From: Methylophaga sp. 42_25_T18 | GTDB lineage: Bacteria > Pseudomonadota > Gammaproteobacteria > Nitrosococcales > Methylophagaceae | Direction: 5' to 3' | DNA: 64,000 nucleotides | Assembly: GCA_002163085.1 (NCBI GenBank) | Contig: MAAJ01000011.1 | Coordinates: 62,001-126,000, forward strand | Shown: positions 30,121-41,423 of the stretch, in pieces | Layout of the letters: each line of letters starts with the position of its first letter | Numbering within the stretch: position 1 is the first letter of the stretch | Translations under genes and position numbers: made by a program | Notes under the pieces: generated by a model | What the model saw: only the letters and a program-made list of their open reading frames with translations | What the model was told of the DNA's origin: nothing | Databases searched by the model: none

Positions 30121-31535
30121 TACGTTGATTGTATCCTTGGATCAAATGCATCCCTGACCACATCCGCAAATAAGTTGGCCGCGAGTACTAAGGTAAACAT
30201 CGAAATAAAGGCCGCCGTTAATGACCACCAAACGACAGGTTCTCGTGCCATTTCCAAGCGTGCGCTATTAATCATATTGCCCCAACTAATCATTGATGGA
30301 TCAACACCTACACCGACATAAGATAAAACTGCTTCAGCCAAAACCAAACCACTAAAATCAAGCACTACCGCGATCATAATAATATGCATCAAATTGGGCA
30401 TAATATGTTTATGTAGAATTTTAAAGCTGCCCGTACCTAATGCACGTGATGCTAAAACAAAATCAGCCTCGCGCAGTTTTAAGGTTTCGCCGCGTAATAC
30501 GCGACATAAACCGGTCCAACTTGTCATGCCCAATATAATGCACAAAAACAATAACCGCATATCCGCTCGCTCAGCGATAGTGACAAAATTCTCGGGATGA
30601 TTATTCATATAGACCTGCAACATCAATACAGCTGCAGCAATTAACAATACACCTGGAATAGAATTCAACGTGGTGTATATGTATTGAATAAGATCATCGA
30701 CCCAACCCTTAAAATAGCCGGCGGCGATGCCCATAAACAAAGCAAATGGCAACATAACTAATGTGGTGAGAGTACCTATAACCAAGCCAGTACGGACACT
30801 TTTCAATGTTTGATAAAACACATCTTGGCCAACTTTATCGGTGCCAAATATATGATAATCCAAGCTCAATGCGGTCAAATTAAATACCGTCACCAACAAG
30901 GCCAGCAACATAAATATTAATGTGCGTAAAGGATAAACTGTCTCAGCTGACACGATAAACTTAAGCTGCTGTTGCCAGCCAAGCTTGGTCTTCCTTTTTA
31001 TATATGTCATCACCAATAAGATTATGGCTAAGCAAGCGATAACAGCCCACAGTGTACTTTGTAAAATAGTGTAAGAAATATCTGTCCACTTCTGCTGCTC
31101 ATCACCCAAATGAGAACCGGCGAACTTCAACTTAGAATAATCATAGGCCGCCGTACCGCTTGTGGAGGTTTGCATTTCACGTACAAATGACCGTGTTGCA
31201 AATGGGGCTGAGTAAGATTTTTCTAATTGTTGTCGTAAAGGCATAACCACTAAATCTAATAGCGTAATGACTTCCGATGAATAATGTTGTTGTGAATTTT
31301 TCGTCGACTTAGTTGATTCTAGAGCTAGCCTAAAGTGCACTGAATCTAATAAGCCTATAGCAACATAACACAACAAAATCATGATCGAAATAATGCCGCG
31401 CTTACGTTGAAAAACTTGGCGCCAAGGTGTTCTTAGGTGAGGTCGCTGACGTATATACAAAATACTCACCGTAATCACGGCAAGCAATATATAAATTAAA
31501 ATGTCAGTCCATAAAAATACGGGCAAAAATGGCAT
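30120..31535 (-). CDS. ABC transporter permease (YejE/OppC-like)
   Basis: A 471-residue inner-membrane permease. The N-terminal part (about 1-210) has extra membrane segments and a periplasmic loop. The C-terminal part holds the OppC-type domain, with HIFGTDKVGQDVFYQTLKSVRTG and the EAA-loop-like RALGTGSFKILHKHIMPN contacting the ATPase. This layout matches YejE and related long permeases. It starts 15 bp after the ispH stop, with AAGG upstream, and ends overlapping the ATPase gene. A second permease (YejB/OppB) is missing here. Confidence 0.88.
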
Positions 31536-31550
31536 GGCTAGCCTTGATAT

Positions 31551-32504
31551 TTAGTGTGAGAGACTTGAAATATCGACTTTTAACTCTTTGGGTAGAGAAA
31601 ATTCTACTTTTTCGCGTATGCCTTCATCTTCATCAGCTTGTTTTACTCCTAGAGTTTTTAACCGTTCCACCACCTGTTGCACTAAAACTTCAGGTGCAGA
31701 AGCACCAGCGGTCAAGCCCACTGTTTGCTTATCAGCTAACCATTCAGGATTAATATCATTGGCATCATCAATCAAATAAGCAGGCGTATTTAATTTATTA
31801 GCCAATTCACGTAGACGATTAGAGTTAGAGCTATTTACCGAACCCACCACTAAAACCAAATCACACTGTTTGGACAGGTTCTTAACGGCATCCTGACGAT
31901 TTTGCGTGGCGTAACAAATATCATCTTTACGCGGGCCATCAATATTAGGAAAACGTTGTCTCAATGCATCAATAACGATAGATGCATCATCCACAGACAA
32001 GGTGGTCTGGGTCACAAAAGCCAATTCATCTGAATTCTTAACTTCTAAGTTCAACACATCTTCAGGCGTTTCCACCAGATACATGCCGCCCTGTTCAGAA
32101 GTATATTGGCCCATCGTACCTTCTACTTCTGGGTGACCTTCATGACCAATCAAGATGCATTCTTGACCTTTCTTTTCATACTTAGCCACTTCCATATGTA
32201 CTTTTGTCACTAAGGGACAGGTTGCATCAAAGACTTTTAAGCCCCGTTTTTTGCCTTGCGCTTGTACTTTTTTAGATACACCGTGGGCACTGAAAATCAA
32301 GGTACTGTCATCAGGCACTTCGGCTAAATCTTCAATAAAAATGGCACCTTTCTTTCGCAAGCCATCAACAACAAAACGGTTATGAACCACTTCATGACGT
32401 ACGTAGATTGGAGCGCCAAACAATTCTATTGCCCGCTCGACAATCTCAATTGCACGATCAACACCAGCACAAAATCCACGAGGGTTTGCAAGAACTAATT
32501 TCAT
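31551..32504 (-). CDS. ispH: 4-hydroxy-3-methylbut-2-enyl diphosphate reductase
   Basis: IspH is the last enzyme of the MEP isoprenoid pathway and makes IPP and DMAPP using a 4Fe-4S cluster. The 317 residues match the family. The first cluster cysteine is in [16 protein letters not shown], with others in [11 protein letters not shown] and [11 protein letters not shown]. The substrate-binding [11 protein letters not shown] and the late TAGASAP block are present. It lies 2 bp after pheA and 15 bp before the permease gene in the same run. Confidence 0.97.
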   Translation of the reverse strand: MKLVLANPRGFCAGVDRAIEIVERAIELFGAPIYVRHEVVHNRFVVDGLRKKGAIFIEDLAEVPDDSTLIFSAHGVSKKVQAQGKKRGLKVFDATCPLVTKVHMEVAKYEKKGQECILIGHEGHPEVEGTMGQYTSEQGGMYLVETPEDVLNLEVKNSDELAFVTQTTLSVDDASIVIDALRQRFPNIDGPRKDDICYATQNRQDAVKNLSKQCDLVLVVGSVNSSNSNRLRELANKLNTPAYLIDDANDINPEWLADKQTVGLTAGASAPEVLVQQVVERLKTLGVKQADEDEGIREKVEFSLPKELKVDISSLSH

Positions 32505-32506
32505 TA

Positions 32507-33595
32507 TTACATTACAGCCTTAGGATAAGATCCCAATACACGGAACATCGAAGATTCCTGTTCTAATTTTTTCAATGCTGCAGCCACATCCGCATCCTGA
32601 GTATGGCCTTCGATATCGATAAAAAAGACATATTCCCATACACCTTTACCCGATGGGCGTGACTCAATCTTTGTCATGCTTATACCGCTATTAGCCAACG
32701 GGGTAAGTAATGATTGCAATGCGCCCGGTTTATTTTTAGTCGACACCAATAAGGCTGTTTTATCCGAGCCAGAAGTACCGACATCTTGAACGCCAATAAC
32801 AATAAAGCGGGTAGTATTATCAAGCTCATCTTCAATATTACTTGCTAATACCGCTAAGCCATAGAGTTTTGCAGCACGATCAGCGGCAATGGCTGCGGTG
32901 CCATTCTCTTCCGCAGCAACACGTTTTGCCGCTTCGGAATTACTGTTAACGGCAACTAATTCACAATGTGGTAAAAATTCATTTAACCATTGTCGACATT
33001 GCGCCAAACCTTGAGGATGAGCATATACGGTATTCACGTTAGCTAAATCCATCTCTTTACTTAATAAATAGTGATGAATGGGTAAGGTTACTTCACCATT
33101 AATTTTAATTGGCGAGCTGATAAACAAGTCTAACGTATGTGACACCATCCCTTCTGTTGAGTTCTCAACCGGTACCACACCATAACTGCAGGTGCCCATT
33201 TCTACCGCATGAAATACATCTGCAATCGTACTCATCGATAAAAGCTCGACTGAACCACCAAATTGTTTAGCCGCGGCGGCTTGAGTAAACGAGCCTTCAG
33301 GGCCGAGATAAGCGACTTTTAATAGACGTTCCGTCGCCAAACACGCTGACATGATTTCACGAAACAGTCTCGCCATCTCTTTGTCTGGTAAGGGCCCTTC
33401 ATTTCGTTCCATTACATTACGCAGGACCATGGCTTCACGTTCAGGACGATAAAAATCATTCTGCTCACCATTATTGACTTTTATATGTGCGACTTCCTGT
33501 GCACACTGTGTACGCTTATTAAGTAATTGCTGAATCTGCCGATCAATGCCATCAATTTGCTGACGAACGACCTGCAAAGCTTGTTCTTCACTCAT
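32507..33595 (-). CDS. pheA: Chorismate mutase/prephenate dehydratase (P-protein)
   Basis: A bifunctional enzyme of phenylalanine synthesis. It has a chorismate mutase domain (about 1-90, [18 protein letters not shown]), a prephenate dehydratase domain (about 95-270, [20 protein letters not shown] and NTTRFIVIG) and a C-terminal ACT domain (about 280-360, [19 protein letters not shown]) for feedback by phenylalanine. I prefer the ATG at 33595 (MSEEQALQ). An in-frame TTG at 33604 would overlap serC. It follows serC and precedes ispH. Confidence 0.96.
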   Translation of the reverse strand: MSEEQALQVVRQQIDGIDRQIQQLLNKRTQCAQEVAHIKVNNGEQNDFYRPEREAMVLRNVMERNEGPLPDKEMARLFREIMSACLATERLLKVAYLGPEGSFTQAAAAKQFGGSVELLSMSTIADVFHAVEMGTCSYGVVPVENSTEGMVSHTLDLFISSPIKINGEVTLPIHHYLLSKEMDLANVNTVYAHPQGLAQCRQWLNEFLPHCELVAVNSNSEAAKRVAAEENGTAAIAADRAAKLYGLAVLASNIEDELDNTTRFIVIGVQDVGTSGSDKTALLVSTKNKPGALQSLLTPLANSGISMTKIESRPSGKGVWEYVFFIDIEGHTQDADVAAALKKLEQESSMFRVLGSYPKAVM

Positions 33596-33600
33596 GATTA

Positions 33601-34680
33601 TCAACCGTGTTTATTTTCAAATGTGGACATAAAGTCTAACAAAGCGTTAACACCCTCTTCAGGCATCGCATTATAAATGCTAGCGCGCATACCGCCCAGA
33701 TCACGGTGACCTTTCAAGGTGAGCAAACCCGCTTGTGCTGCTCCAGCTAAAAACTGTGCATCTAATTTATCATTAGCTAAAGTAAAAGGCACATTCATCC
33801 AAGATCGGTAACGCGTATCAACAGGGTTATGGTAGAAGCTGCTGGTATCAATCGCAGTATACAATTTTTCTGCTTTACGTTGATTGATTTCAGCCATGGC
33901 CGTTAAACCACCTAAATCTAACAACCACTCAAATACCAAACCCGCTAGATACCAACTATAGGTTGCTGGTGTATTGTACATCGAGCCATTGTCCGCATGA
34001 ATTTTATAATCAAACATCGCTGGTGTACCCGGCAAGGTATGACCAAATAAATCACGTTTAATAATAACAATGCACAACCCTGCAGGACCAATATTTTTCT
34101 GAGCACCAGCATAGATCATGTCGAAGCGGCGCACATCCACCGGACGCGACAAAAGTGTTGATGACATATCGACCACTAAGGGGATATCACCCGTATCAGG
34201 AATATCGGCAAACTCTAAACCATGAATCGTTTCATTAGCCACGTAATGCACATAAGCGGCATCATCTGAAAACTGCCACGTATCTTGATCTGCAATGGTC
34301 GTAAATCGACTATCACTAGAATCAGCAACGATATTCACATCGCAGTAACGTTTGGCTTCGGCGATGGCTTTTTTCGACCAAGCACCGGTATTAAAGTAAT
34401 CCGCCTTGGTTTTACCACGCAGCAAATTCATTGGGATCATTGAAAATTGGCTTGATGCACCGCCTTGCAAAAACAACACGGCATAATCAGCCGGAATAGC
34501 CATCAATGTTCGTAGATCAGCTTCCGCTTTTTTTGCTATCGAAGTATATTCAGGCCCGCGATGACTCATTTCCATCACCGACATACCTGAACCTTGCCAA
34601 TCTAACATCTCTTGCTGTGCTTTTTTCATCACAGCTTCCGGTAACATAGCCGGACCCGCACTAAAGTTATAGGGTTTCAA
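33601..34680 (-). CDS. serC: Phosphoserine aminotransferase
   Basis: A PLP-dependent enzyme that makes phosphoserine in serine synthesis and also acts in pyridoxal phosphate synthesis. The 359 residues begin with the typical NFSAGPAMLPEAVMKKAQ. The PLP lysine is in YAGAQKNIGPAGL, and the conserved HRDLGGMRASIYNAMP is near the C-terminus. It starts 4 bp after gyrA and runs directly into pheA. Confidence 0.97.
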   Translation of the reverse strand: MKPYNFSAGPAMLPEAVMKKAQQEMLDWQGSGMSVMEMSHRGPEYTSIAKKAEADLRTLMAIPADYAVLFLQGGASSQFSMIPMNLLRGKTKADYFNTGAWSKKAIAEAKRYCDVNIVADSSDSRFTTIADQDTWQFSDDAAYVHYVANETIHGLEFADIPDTGDIPLVVDMSSTLLSRPVDVRRFDMIYAGAQKNIGPAGLCIVIIKRDLFGHTLPGTPAMFDYKIHADNGSMYNTPATYSWYLAGLVFEWLLDLGGLTAMAEINQRKAEKLYTAIDTSSFYHNPVDTRYRSWMNVPFTLANDKLDAQFLAGAAQAGLLTLKGHRDLGGMRASIYNAMPEEGVNALLDFMSTFENKHG

Positions 34681-34684
34681 GTTT

Positions 34685-37291
34685 TTATTCTTCTGGAATT
34701 ACTTCATTATCACTGACGTTACTGTCACTCACTTCACCATCGGCCTGAAGTTCGTCTTCTTCTTCTTCCAATACACGCTCTAAGCCAACTAATTTTTCTT
34801 TCTTAGTTAAATTAATTAACTTAACGCCTTGGGTATTACGGCCAACTATTGATACGTCTTTAACCGGTGTACGCACTAAAGTACCACCATCTGAAATCAA
34901 CATAATCTGATTTTCATCAAGGACTTGCACCGCGCCGACAACATTACCATTACGATCTGATGTTTGAATAGAAATAATACCCTGACCACCACGACCTTGC
35001 ACACGATACTCTTCTAATTGAGTACGTTTACCGAAACCGAATTCAGTTGCCGTTAAGATGGCCCCTTCTTCTGGGTGAGCAATGATCATTGAAATAATGC
35101 GTTGCGCATCAGAAATTCGCATACCACGAACACCACGAGAAACTCGTCCCATCGAGCGCACATCAGTTTCAGGGAAACGAATGACTTTACCTGCTGAACT
35201 AAACAGCATGATGTCAGACTGACCATCGGTCAATGCAACATCAACCAGTTGATCACCCTCTTTTAAATCAACCGCAATAATACCGTTGGCACGAGGACGA
35301 GAATAATCAACTAACGGTGTTTTCTTAACGGTACCAGAGGCTGTCACCATAAAGATGTACTTATCGGCTTCAAATTCTCGAATAGCCAATACTGCATTAA
35401 TCTTTTCACCTTCTTCCAACGGCAAGAGATTAACAATAGGTTTACCTCGAGCAGCACGTCCACCTTGTGGCAACTCATAGACTTTTTTCCAATAGACCTT
35501 ACCTGCACTAGAGAAACACAATAAGTTGTCATGAGTATTAGCAATAAATAGATGCTCAATAAAATCTTCATCTTTCATTGAAGTCGCAGACTTGCCTTTA
35601 CCACCTCGACGTTGAGCTTGGTATGTATCTAACTGTTGTGTCTTGGCATAACCTTCATGCGATAAGGTCACCACCATTTCTTCTTCGGTAATCAGATCTT
35701 CGAGTGTTAAATCAAGATGTGCATCAAGAATTTCAGTACGGCGTTCATCACCATACTCTTCTTTAATTTTAACCAACTCTTCACGAATAACAGCCATCAA
35801 ATTATCCGGATCGCTCAAAATCGCTAATAACTTAGCAATTTCTGTTAACACTTCTCGGTATTCGTCCAAGATTTTATCTTGTTCAAGACCGGTTAATCGA
35901 TGTAAACGCATATCTAGAATAGCTTGCGCTTGAACGGGTGACAGATGATACGCACCATCAACCAAACCAAGTTCTTCGGCTAAACCTTCTGGACGAGAAG
36001 ACTCCGCACTAGCAGCACCGAGCATTTCCAGAATCATCTCTGAAGCCCAACCACGAGTTAACAAAGACTCTTTTGCTTCAGCTGGATTATTCGATGATTT
36101 AATTAATTCAATAATTTCATCAATATTCGCTAAGGCCGTTGCCAGTCCTTCTAAGATATGAGCACGATCACGTGCTTTACGTAATTCATATAAAGAACGA
36201 CGAGTTACCACTTCACGACGGTGGCGAATAAAGGCGTTAAGGATCTCTCTTAAACCTAATAATCGTGGCTGCCCATCAACTATGGCCACCATATTAATAC
36301 CAAACACAGTTTGCATTTGTGTTTGTTTGTATAAGTTATTTAGTACTACTTCTGGTACTTCACCGCGCTTCATCACAACAACCATACGCATACCATCTTT
36401 ATCAGATTCATCACGTAAGGCTGAAATACCTTCAATTTTTTTATCTTTAACTAATTCGGCAATTTTTTCTAATAAACGTGCTTTGTTAACCTGATAAGGC
36501 AATTCATGAACCACAATACTTTGCTGACCAGTACTGTCATTAGTTTCGATATCAGCACGAGCACGTATATGAACTCGGCCACGCCCAGTACGATAGGCTT
36601 CGCTAATTCCACCGGCGCCATTGATCATCGCTGCCGTCGGGAAATCTGGACCAGGCACATATTGCATCAAACCAGCAACATCAATCTCTGGCTCGTCAAC
36701 CATTGCAAGACAAGCATTCAAAATTTCAGTCAGGTTATGTGGCGGGATATTAGTCGCCATACCAACAGCAATACCACTAGAACCATTAACTAATAAAGCC
36801 GGTACTCTGGTTGGTAATACCGCAGGCTCACTTTCAGACTCATCATAGTTCGGAATAAAGTCGACCGTTTCTTTATCTAAATCCGCCAACATTTCATGCG
36901 TGATTTTAGCCATGCGAACTTCGGTATAACGCATCGCAGCGGGCGAATCACCATCGACCGAACCGAAGTTACCCTGACCATCAACCAGCATATATCGCAT
37001 GGAGAATGGTTGCGCCATACGTACCATGGTGTCATACACCGCGGTATCACCATGAGGATGGTATTTACCGATGACATCACCAACAATACGGGCAGATTTT
37101 TTGTAAGAACCATTCCAGTTATTACCTAACTCACGCATCGCATATAAAACACGGCGGTGTACTGGTTTCAATCCATCTCGCACATCAGGTAAAGCACGCC
37201 CTACAATTACGCTCATCGCATAATCGAGGTAAGACTGCTTCATTTCTTCTTCAATACTTATCGTATCGAGCTCAAAGGCAATATCAGTCAT
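34685..37291 (-). CDS. gyrA: DNA gyrase subunit A
   Basis: The 868-residue breakage-reunion subunit of type II topoisomerase. Catalytic Tyr is in [12 protein letters not shown]. The quinolone-resistance region reads [20 protein letters not shown], so a Thr occupies the position of E. coli Ser83, a natural variant in several gammaproteobacteria. The C-terminal beta-pinwheel contains the GyrA box QRRGGKGKS, and the protein ends in an acidic tail. It is the first gene of the leftward run gyrA-serC-pheA-ispH-permease-ATPase-DUF1244. Confidence 0.98.
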   Translation of the reverse strand: MTDIAFELDTISIEEEMKQSYLDYAMSVIVGRALPDVRDGLKPVHRRVLYAMRELGNNWNGSYKKSARIVGDVIGKYHPHGDTAVYDTMVRMAQPFSMRYMLVDGQGNFGSVDGDSPAAMRYTEVRMAKITHEMLADLDKETVDFIPNYDESESEPAVLPTRVPALLVNGSSGIAVGMATNIPPHNLTEILNACLAMVDEPEIDVAGLMQYVPGPDFPTAAMINGAGGISEAYRTGRGRVHIRARADIETNDSTGQQSIVVHELPYQVNKARLLEKIAELVKDKKIEGISALRDESDKDGMRMVVVMKRGEVPEVVLNNLYKQTQMQTVFGINMVAIVDGQPRLLGLREILNAFIRHRREVVTRRSLYELRKARDRAHILEGLATALANIDEIIELIKSSNNPAEAKESLLTRGWASEMILEMLGAASAESSRPEGLAEELGLVDGAYHLSPVQAQAILDMRLHRLTGLEQDKILDEYREVLTEIAKLLAILSDPDNLMAVIREELVKIKEEYGDERRTEILDAHLDLTLEDLITEEEMVVTLSHEGYAKTQQLDTYQAQRRGGKGKSATSMKDEDFIEHLFIANTHDNLLCFSSAGKVYWKKVYELPQGGRAARGKPIVNLLPLEEGEKINAVLAIREFEADKYIFMVTASGTVKKTPLVDYSRPRANGIIAVDLKEGDQLVDVALTDGQSDIMLFSSAGKVIRFPETDVRSMGRVSRGVRGMRISDAQRIISMIIAHPEEGAILTATEFGFGKRTQLEEYRVQGRGGQGIISIQTSDRNGNVVGAVQVLDENQIMLISDGGTLVRTPVKDVSIVGRNTQGVKLINLTKKEKLVGLERVLEEEEDELQADGEVSDSNVSDNEVIPEE

Positions 37292-37391
37292 CTATGTCAT
37301 CATCCAAATAAACATCGGTATGGAACAAAGTTCCAAAGGCATCATCCTATCACCTAAGACGATTTCCTGCACCTTTATACCAAAGGTACTA

Positions 37392-38048
37392 CTAGGGGGT
37401 ACGTTTTGAAAAATATCCGCTGAAATCATCTTCGACGGTCGCGAGGAGTTCTTCTAGCCCCTCTTTCCAGCCTTTTACCACGTTTGCCGGCGTTGCAACC
37501 TCAACATCAACGTCGATTCTCAAGCCTGTTTGAAACAGCACTCGCTCGTGATCTTCATCGGCGGAGCTCAAGAAAAATTGCATTTCAAGTACGGCTTGTG
37601 GTGAAAACTGTTTCCGCTGTTCACCATATAATGCTGTCACGGCGGTTTCTAAAATCAGATCGGCATGCTCATCTTGCTTTGTGACTACCTTGCTAAATAA
37701 ACCACTTTTTTGCAGCCAGCGCCTGAGTTGCTCAGTGAACATTTCTTCTGGCTCCGAGAAAAACTCATGGGGAACTTGTGAGCGAAACTCATTCTCGCCC
37801 ACTCGAAAAACAAGGGTATTACCACGAAAATGAGAGGTTACAGTGACCGGTTTTAAATACAGGACTCTATTTTCAACAAATTCAGCAGCCACAGCTCCTC
37901 GATCTACATCAACAATATAATAGTGTGGTGTATCGTCATCCTCACCTTTACTGCCTAAACCCAAACAACCTGTCAAAAAACTAACGGATACAATCAGAAA
38001 TAAAAACTGTCTCAAGCGTGTAAACCCCACAAACAAATACTCCAGCAT
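37392..38048 (-). CDS. ABC-type transport auxiliary lipoprotein (PqiC-like)
   Basis: A 218-residue lipoprotein. The N-terminal hydrophobic stretch ends in a lipobox (SFLTGC, Cys about residue 28). The mature sequence has YYIVDVDRGAV, LYLKPVTVTSHFRGNTLVFRVGENEF and WLQKSGLFSKV, the pattern of PqiC/DUF330 lipoproteins. Those assist MCE-type lipid transport systems (PqiAB) in the envelope. No pqiA, pqiB or MCE gene lies nearby, so its partners must be elsewhere. The acidic loop after the lipobox is unusual. Confidence 0.78.
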   Translation of the reverse strand: MLEYLFVGFTRLRQFLFLIVSVSFLTGCLGLGSKGEDDDTPHYYIVDVDRGAVAAEFVENRVLYLKPVTVTSHFRGNTLVFRVGENEFRSQVPHEFFSEPEEMFTEQLRRWLQKSGLFSKVVTKQDEHADLILETAVTALYGEQRKQFSPQAVLEMQFFLSSADEDHERVLFQTGLRIDVDVEVATPANVVKGWKEGLEELLATVEDDFSGYFSKRTP

Positions 38049-38138
38049 TCAATACAAAAATTAATATGTCACTATAGTCATAGCAAGATCAGCCGATATA
38101 ATACCACTACAACCAACCAACAATAGATTGTGCAAACT

Positions 38139-38657
38139 ATGGACAAATTAATCAGTAAAATTCGTGACATTCCTGACTTTCCTATTGAAGGAATTGTATT
38201 CAAAGATATCACCCCTCTAGTTCAAGATCCGACCAGCTTGCGTTTAGCCATTTCAGAATTGATTAAACCATTCAAAACTAAGAATATTACCGCTGTAGCA
38301 GGTATGGAAGCACGTGGATTTATCTTCGGTAGCTTAGCTGCATGGGAACTTGGTGTGGGGTTTATTCCTCTAAGAAAGCCAGGAAAACTACCTTATGACG
38401 TGCAAAGCGTCAGTTATGAGCTGGAATACGGTAAAGCGACATTAGAGGCGCATGTCGATGCGATTAATCCCGGCGATCAGATCTTGCTTGTTGATGATGT
38501 ATTGGCCACTGGCGGTACAGCCAAAGCAAGTTGTGAACTGGTAGAAAAATTAGGTGGCCAGGTTGTTGCATGTGCATTTGTTATAGAATTGGCACTATTA
38601 GAAGGACGTAAACAACTCGAGAATTATTCATTACACTCGCTTGTGAAATACTCATGA
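38139..38657 (+). CDS. apt: Adenine phosphoribosyltransferase
   Basis: Apt salvages adenine to AMP with PRPP. The 172-residue protein has GMEARGFIFG and the PRPP-binding signature LLVDDVLATGGTAKASCEL, both typical. I chose ATG 38139 (MDKLISKIRD); an in-frame GTG at 38130 would add three residues. Neither has a strong ribosome-binding site. Its stop overlaps the start of the MotY gene by 4 bp, which couples a purine-salvage gene to a flagellar one. Confidence 0.95.
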   Translation: MDKLISKIRDIPDFPIEGIVFKDITPLVQDPTSLRLAISELIKPFKTKNITAVAGMEARGFIFGSLAAWELGVGFIPLRKPGKLPYDVQSVSYELEYGKATLEAHVDAINPGDQILLVDDVLATGGTAKASCELVEKLGGQVVACAFVIELALLEGRKQLENYSLHSLVKYS

Positions 38658-39505
38658 CTAAAATTTTTCATCTACTCTTTATGCTTGTTGCTCCTCTGGC
38701 TCATGCTCATGTCTTCCAGTCACCAATGACAAATACACATTGGCAAGTAGTTGAGTCGCCGCTCGAATGTTCATTAAGCCAAGAAATACCAGGCTTCGGC
38801 ACCGCAACATTTAGTCAGCATACTGCTGATGAATTCACCCTAGTTTTTAATACTAAAACACAGCCTTCCGTGCAAACCAATGTGTCTTTTGAAATTGCCG
38901 AAGCTTTATGGCAAAACAGTGAGCAGCGACTGCACCTAATTTCAGTGCCTACAGAAAATAACCAGACCCAATTTTCGATCCAGGGACCAGTTGCTCAACA
39001 AGCCTTTACCCATATTCAGGAAGGCCGCGTTCCAGCGATCCGTTACCGCTCACAAAATATCACCGATGACATAAGTGTCTTACTCTCAACTGTTCACTTA
39101 GGGGACTCACTTACCGCATTTCAACAATGTGTAAACAATTTACATCCCTATACCTTCAACGATGTTCACCGGTTAACTATCCCTTTTGAGCGAGAAAAAT
39201 CAGATTTATCTTTTGATGCTGAAGACGCATTAGAGCGTTTGGCTGATTACATAAAGATAGATGACAAAATCAAACGCGTTATGATCTCGGGCCATACCGA
39301 TAATCATGGTTATCGCCGTATCAATGAACCCTTAGCAGAAGCGCGTGCCATTGCCGTAAAAAACTATTTAGTTCAACAATGTGATGTACCGGAACAACTC
39401 ATAACCACGTCATATCATCTAGAACGTAGACCAGTTGCTACCAATAGAACACTTAGCGGTCGTGCTCTCAACCGCCGTGCTGAAATAGAACTCATCAGAA
39501 GATAG
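38654..39505 (+). CDS. motY: Sodium-type flagellar protein MotY (OmpA-like)
   Basis: A 283-residue exported protein with a signal peptide (about 1-18, ending AHA). The N-terminal domain (about 20-150) contains WQVVESPLECSLSQEIPGFGTATF, strongly like Vibrio MotY. The C-terminal OmpA peptidoglycan-binding domain (about 170-283) has SGHTDNHGYRRINEPLAEARA and RALNRRAEIEL. MotY forms the T-ring under sodium-driven flagellar motors. No other flagellar genes are adjacent. The start overlaps apt by 4 bp. Confidence 0.9.
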   Translation: MTKIFHLLFMLVAPLAHAHVFQSPMTNTHWQVVESPLECSLSQEIPGFGTATFSQHTADEFTLVFNTKTQPSVQTNVSFEIAEALWQNSEQRLHLISVPTENNQTQFSIQGPVAQQAFTHIQEGRVPAIRYRSQNITDDISVLLSTVHLGDSLTAFQQCVNNLHPYTFNDVHRLTIPFEREKSDLSFDAEDALERLADYIKIDDKIKRVMISGHTDNHGYRRINEPLAEARAIAVKNYLVQQCDVPEQLITTSYHLERRPVATNRTLSGRALNRRAEIELIRR

Positions 39506-39577
39506 TTAAACCTTTTCGCGGCATAAATAGCCTGTTACAGTTCCACTTCGACATTTTTACAGTCTTAAGGAACTTAC

Positions 39578-41404
39578 ATGCACCAGGAAACAGTTATAGC
39601 GCTATCTGCAATTGGTATTATCGCTATTTGTTGTCAATGGTTTGCCTGGTGGATAAAGTTACCGGCTATCGTTTTTCTGCTCATCGCGGGCATCGTATTA
39701 GGCCCACTCACCGGTTGGTTAAATCCTGAACACCTGTTTGGTCATTTATTATTCCCAATGGTCTCTCTATCGGTTGCTATTATCTTATTTGAAGGTAGCC
39801 TGACCCTTAAGTTTGAAGAAATTCGCGGGCTACAAAAAGTAGTGCGCAATATGCTTACTATTGGCGTGGCTACAACTTGGGCTGCGATCACTGTTGGTAC
39901 CCACTATATTATCGGTTTTGCTTGGGATTTATCTTTACTATTCGGTGCGCTTATGGTCGTCACCGGACCCACCGTGATTGTGCCTATGTTAAGAACCGTT
40001 CGTCCTAACGCCACAATTTCCAACATCTTACGCTGGGAAGGCATCGTTATTGATCCTTTAGGTGCCATCTTGGCCGTATTGGTCTTTGAAGTCATTGTGT
40101 CTGTGCAGCTTCAAGGTCATGCATCTTTTGGCCATACCCTCTACATGTTCGGCAAAACCATCTTTATCGGTACCGCTATCGGCGCCATAGTCGGTTACCT
40201 TTTCGGTCTGGTATTACGCAAACACCTCCTACCTGAATACTTGCACAATGTTGCCACCTTAACGCTCGTCTTTGCCAGCTTCGCCTTGGCTAATCAACTA
40301 TCAGAAGAGTCCGGCTTACTGACTGTCACCGTAATGGGCATATGGCTAGCCAATATGAAAAACGTACCCGTAGAAGACATTCTCGACTTTAAAGAAAGTT
40401 TAAGTATTTTATTAATTTCTGGCCTATTTATCTTGTTGGCTGCACGCTTAGATTTCTCTCAATTTGCAGCCTTAGGTTGGGGAGCCGTCATCTTATTTTT
40501 GTTCATTCAACTGTTTGCTCGCCCTATTAAGGTCATCATCTCTACTTATAATTCCGGTCTGACATGGCAAGAAAAGTTTATGGTTAGCTGGATAGGCCCT
40601 CGTGGTATTGTGGCTGCAGCAGTGACAGCTCTCTTTGCTTTGCGTCTACAAGACATCGGCGTAGAAAATGCCGAACTCTTAGTTCCCCTCGCCTTCACCA
40701 TCATCATTGGCACCGTTTTCTTACAAGGCTCTACTGCACGGTTTTTTGCTACCCACCTAGGCGTAGCTAACCCCGATGACAACGGCTATTTAATTATTGG
40801 TGCCAATCCCGTTGCACGAATGCTGGCCCGTGCTTTAAATGAAAATGGCTTTAATACCCTAGTTACTGATGGCAGCTGGCCCAATATAAAATCGGCACGC
40901 ATGGAAGGCTTAGATACCTACTATGGCAATGCCGTATCAGAACATGCGGATAGACACCTAGACCTCATAGGATTAGGCCAAGTATTGACCTTAACCCCAC
41001 AAAAAGAACTCAATGCACTAGCCGGTGCACGGTATCGTTCTGAATTTGGCAGTAACAATGTTTATTTCTTATCAACAGAAGTAGAAAAAGACAACGATGG
41101 CGAAGAACAAATATCACGAACCGCCGTGAGTCACGATTACCACGTACTATTTACTAACGAAGTGACCTATTCCAAACTCGCTAGCCTGATCAGCCAAAAT
41201 GCCAAAATAAAACAAACCAACCTCAGTGACAGTTTTAGTTACCAAGACTACCAAGAGCAATATGGCAAACGAGCAATACCATTATTTGCTGTTAATGCCA
41301 AACGACAGTTACGTTTTTTCACTCGTGAAGAAGACTTCGTTCCGGATGCAGCTTGGATCATCACCTCACTTATTCAAGAAGAACCAGAACAAAACAGTGA
41401 ATGA
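39578..41404 (+). CDS. CPA1-type Na+(K+)/H+ antiporter with a C-terminal RCK-like domain
   Basis: The 608-residue inner-membrane antiporter has 12-13 predicted helices (about 1-395). GIVLGPLTGWLNPEH comes near the start, with MVVTGPTVIVPMLRTVRP (TGP motif) and IGPRGIVAAAVTALFALR later, as in NhaP/CPA1 exchangers. The cytoplasmic tail (about 405-600) begins NGYLIIGANPVARMLARAL, a Rossmann-like TrkA-N/RCK domain that would sense nucleotides or ions. Probable role: Na+ or pH homeostasis in a saline habitat. ATG at 39578 follows AAGGA. Confidence 0.92.
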   Translation: MHQETVIALSAIGIIAICCQWFAWWIKLPAIVFLLIAGIVLGPLTGWLNPEHLFGHLLFPMVSLSVAIILFEGSLTLKFEEIRGLQKVVRNMLTIGVATTWAAITVGTHYIIGFAWDLSLLFGALMVVTGPTVIVPMLRTVRPNATISNILRWEGIVIDPLGAILAVLVFEVIVSVQLQGHASFGHTLYMFGKTIFIGTAIGAIVGYLFGLVLRKHLLPEYLHNVATLTLVFASFALANQLSEESGLLTVTVMGIWLANMKNVPVEDILDFKESLSILLISGLFILLAARLDFSQFAALGWGAVILFLFIQLFARPIKVIISTYNSGLTWQEKFMVSWIGPRGIVAAAVTALFALRLQDIGVENAELLVPLAFTIIIGTVFLQGSTARFFATHLGVANPDDNGYLIIGANPVARMLARALNENGFNTLVTDGSWPNIKSARMEGLDTYYGNAVSEHADRHLDLIGLGQVLTLTPQKELNALAGARYRSEFGSNNVYFLSTEVEKDNDGEEQISRTAVSHDYHVLFTNEVTYSKLASLISQNAKIKQTNLSDSFSYQDYQEQYGKRAIPLFAVNAKRQLRFFTREEDFVPDAAWIITSLIQEEPEQNSE

Positions 41405-41423
41405 GCTCACCAACTCGTCACCA

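Noticed and set aside
41226-41423. An upstream extension of the small membrane-protein gene into the antiporter gene
   Set aside because: It would overlap the antiporter reading frame by about 180 bp, and ATG 41424 gives a sensible membrane protein.
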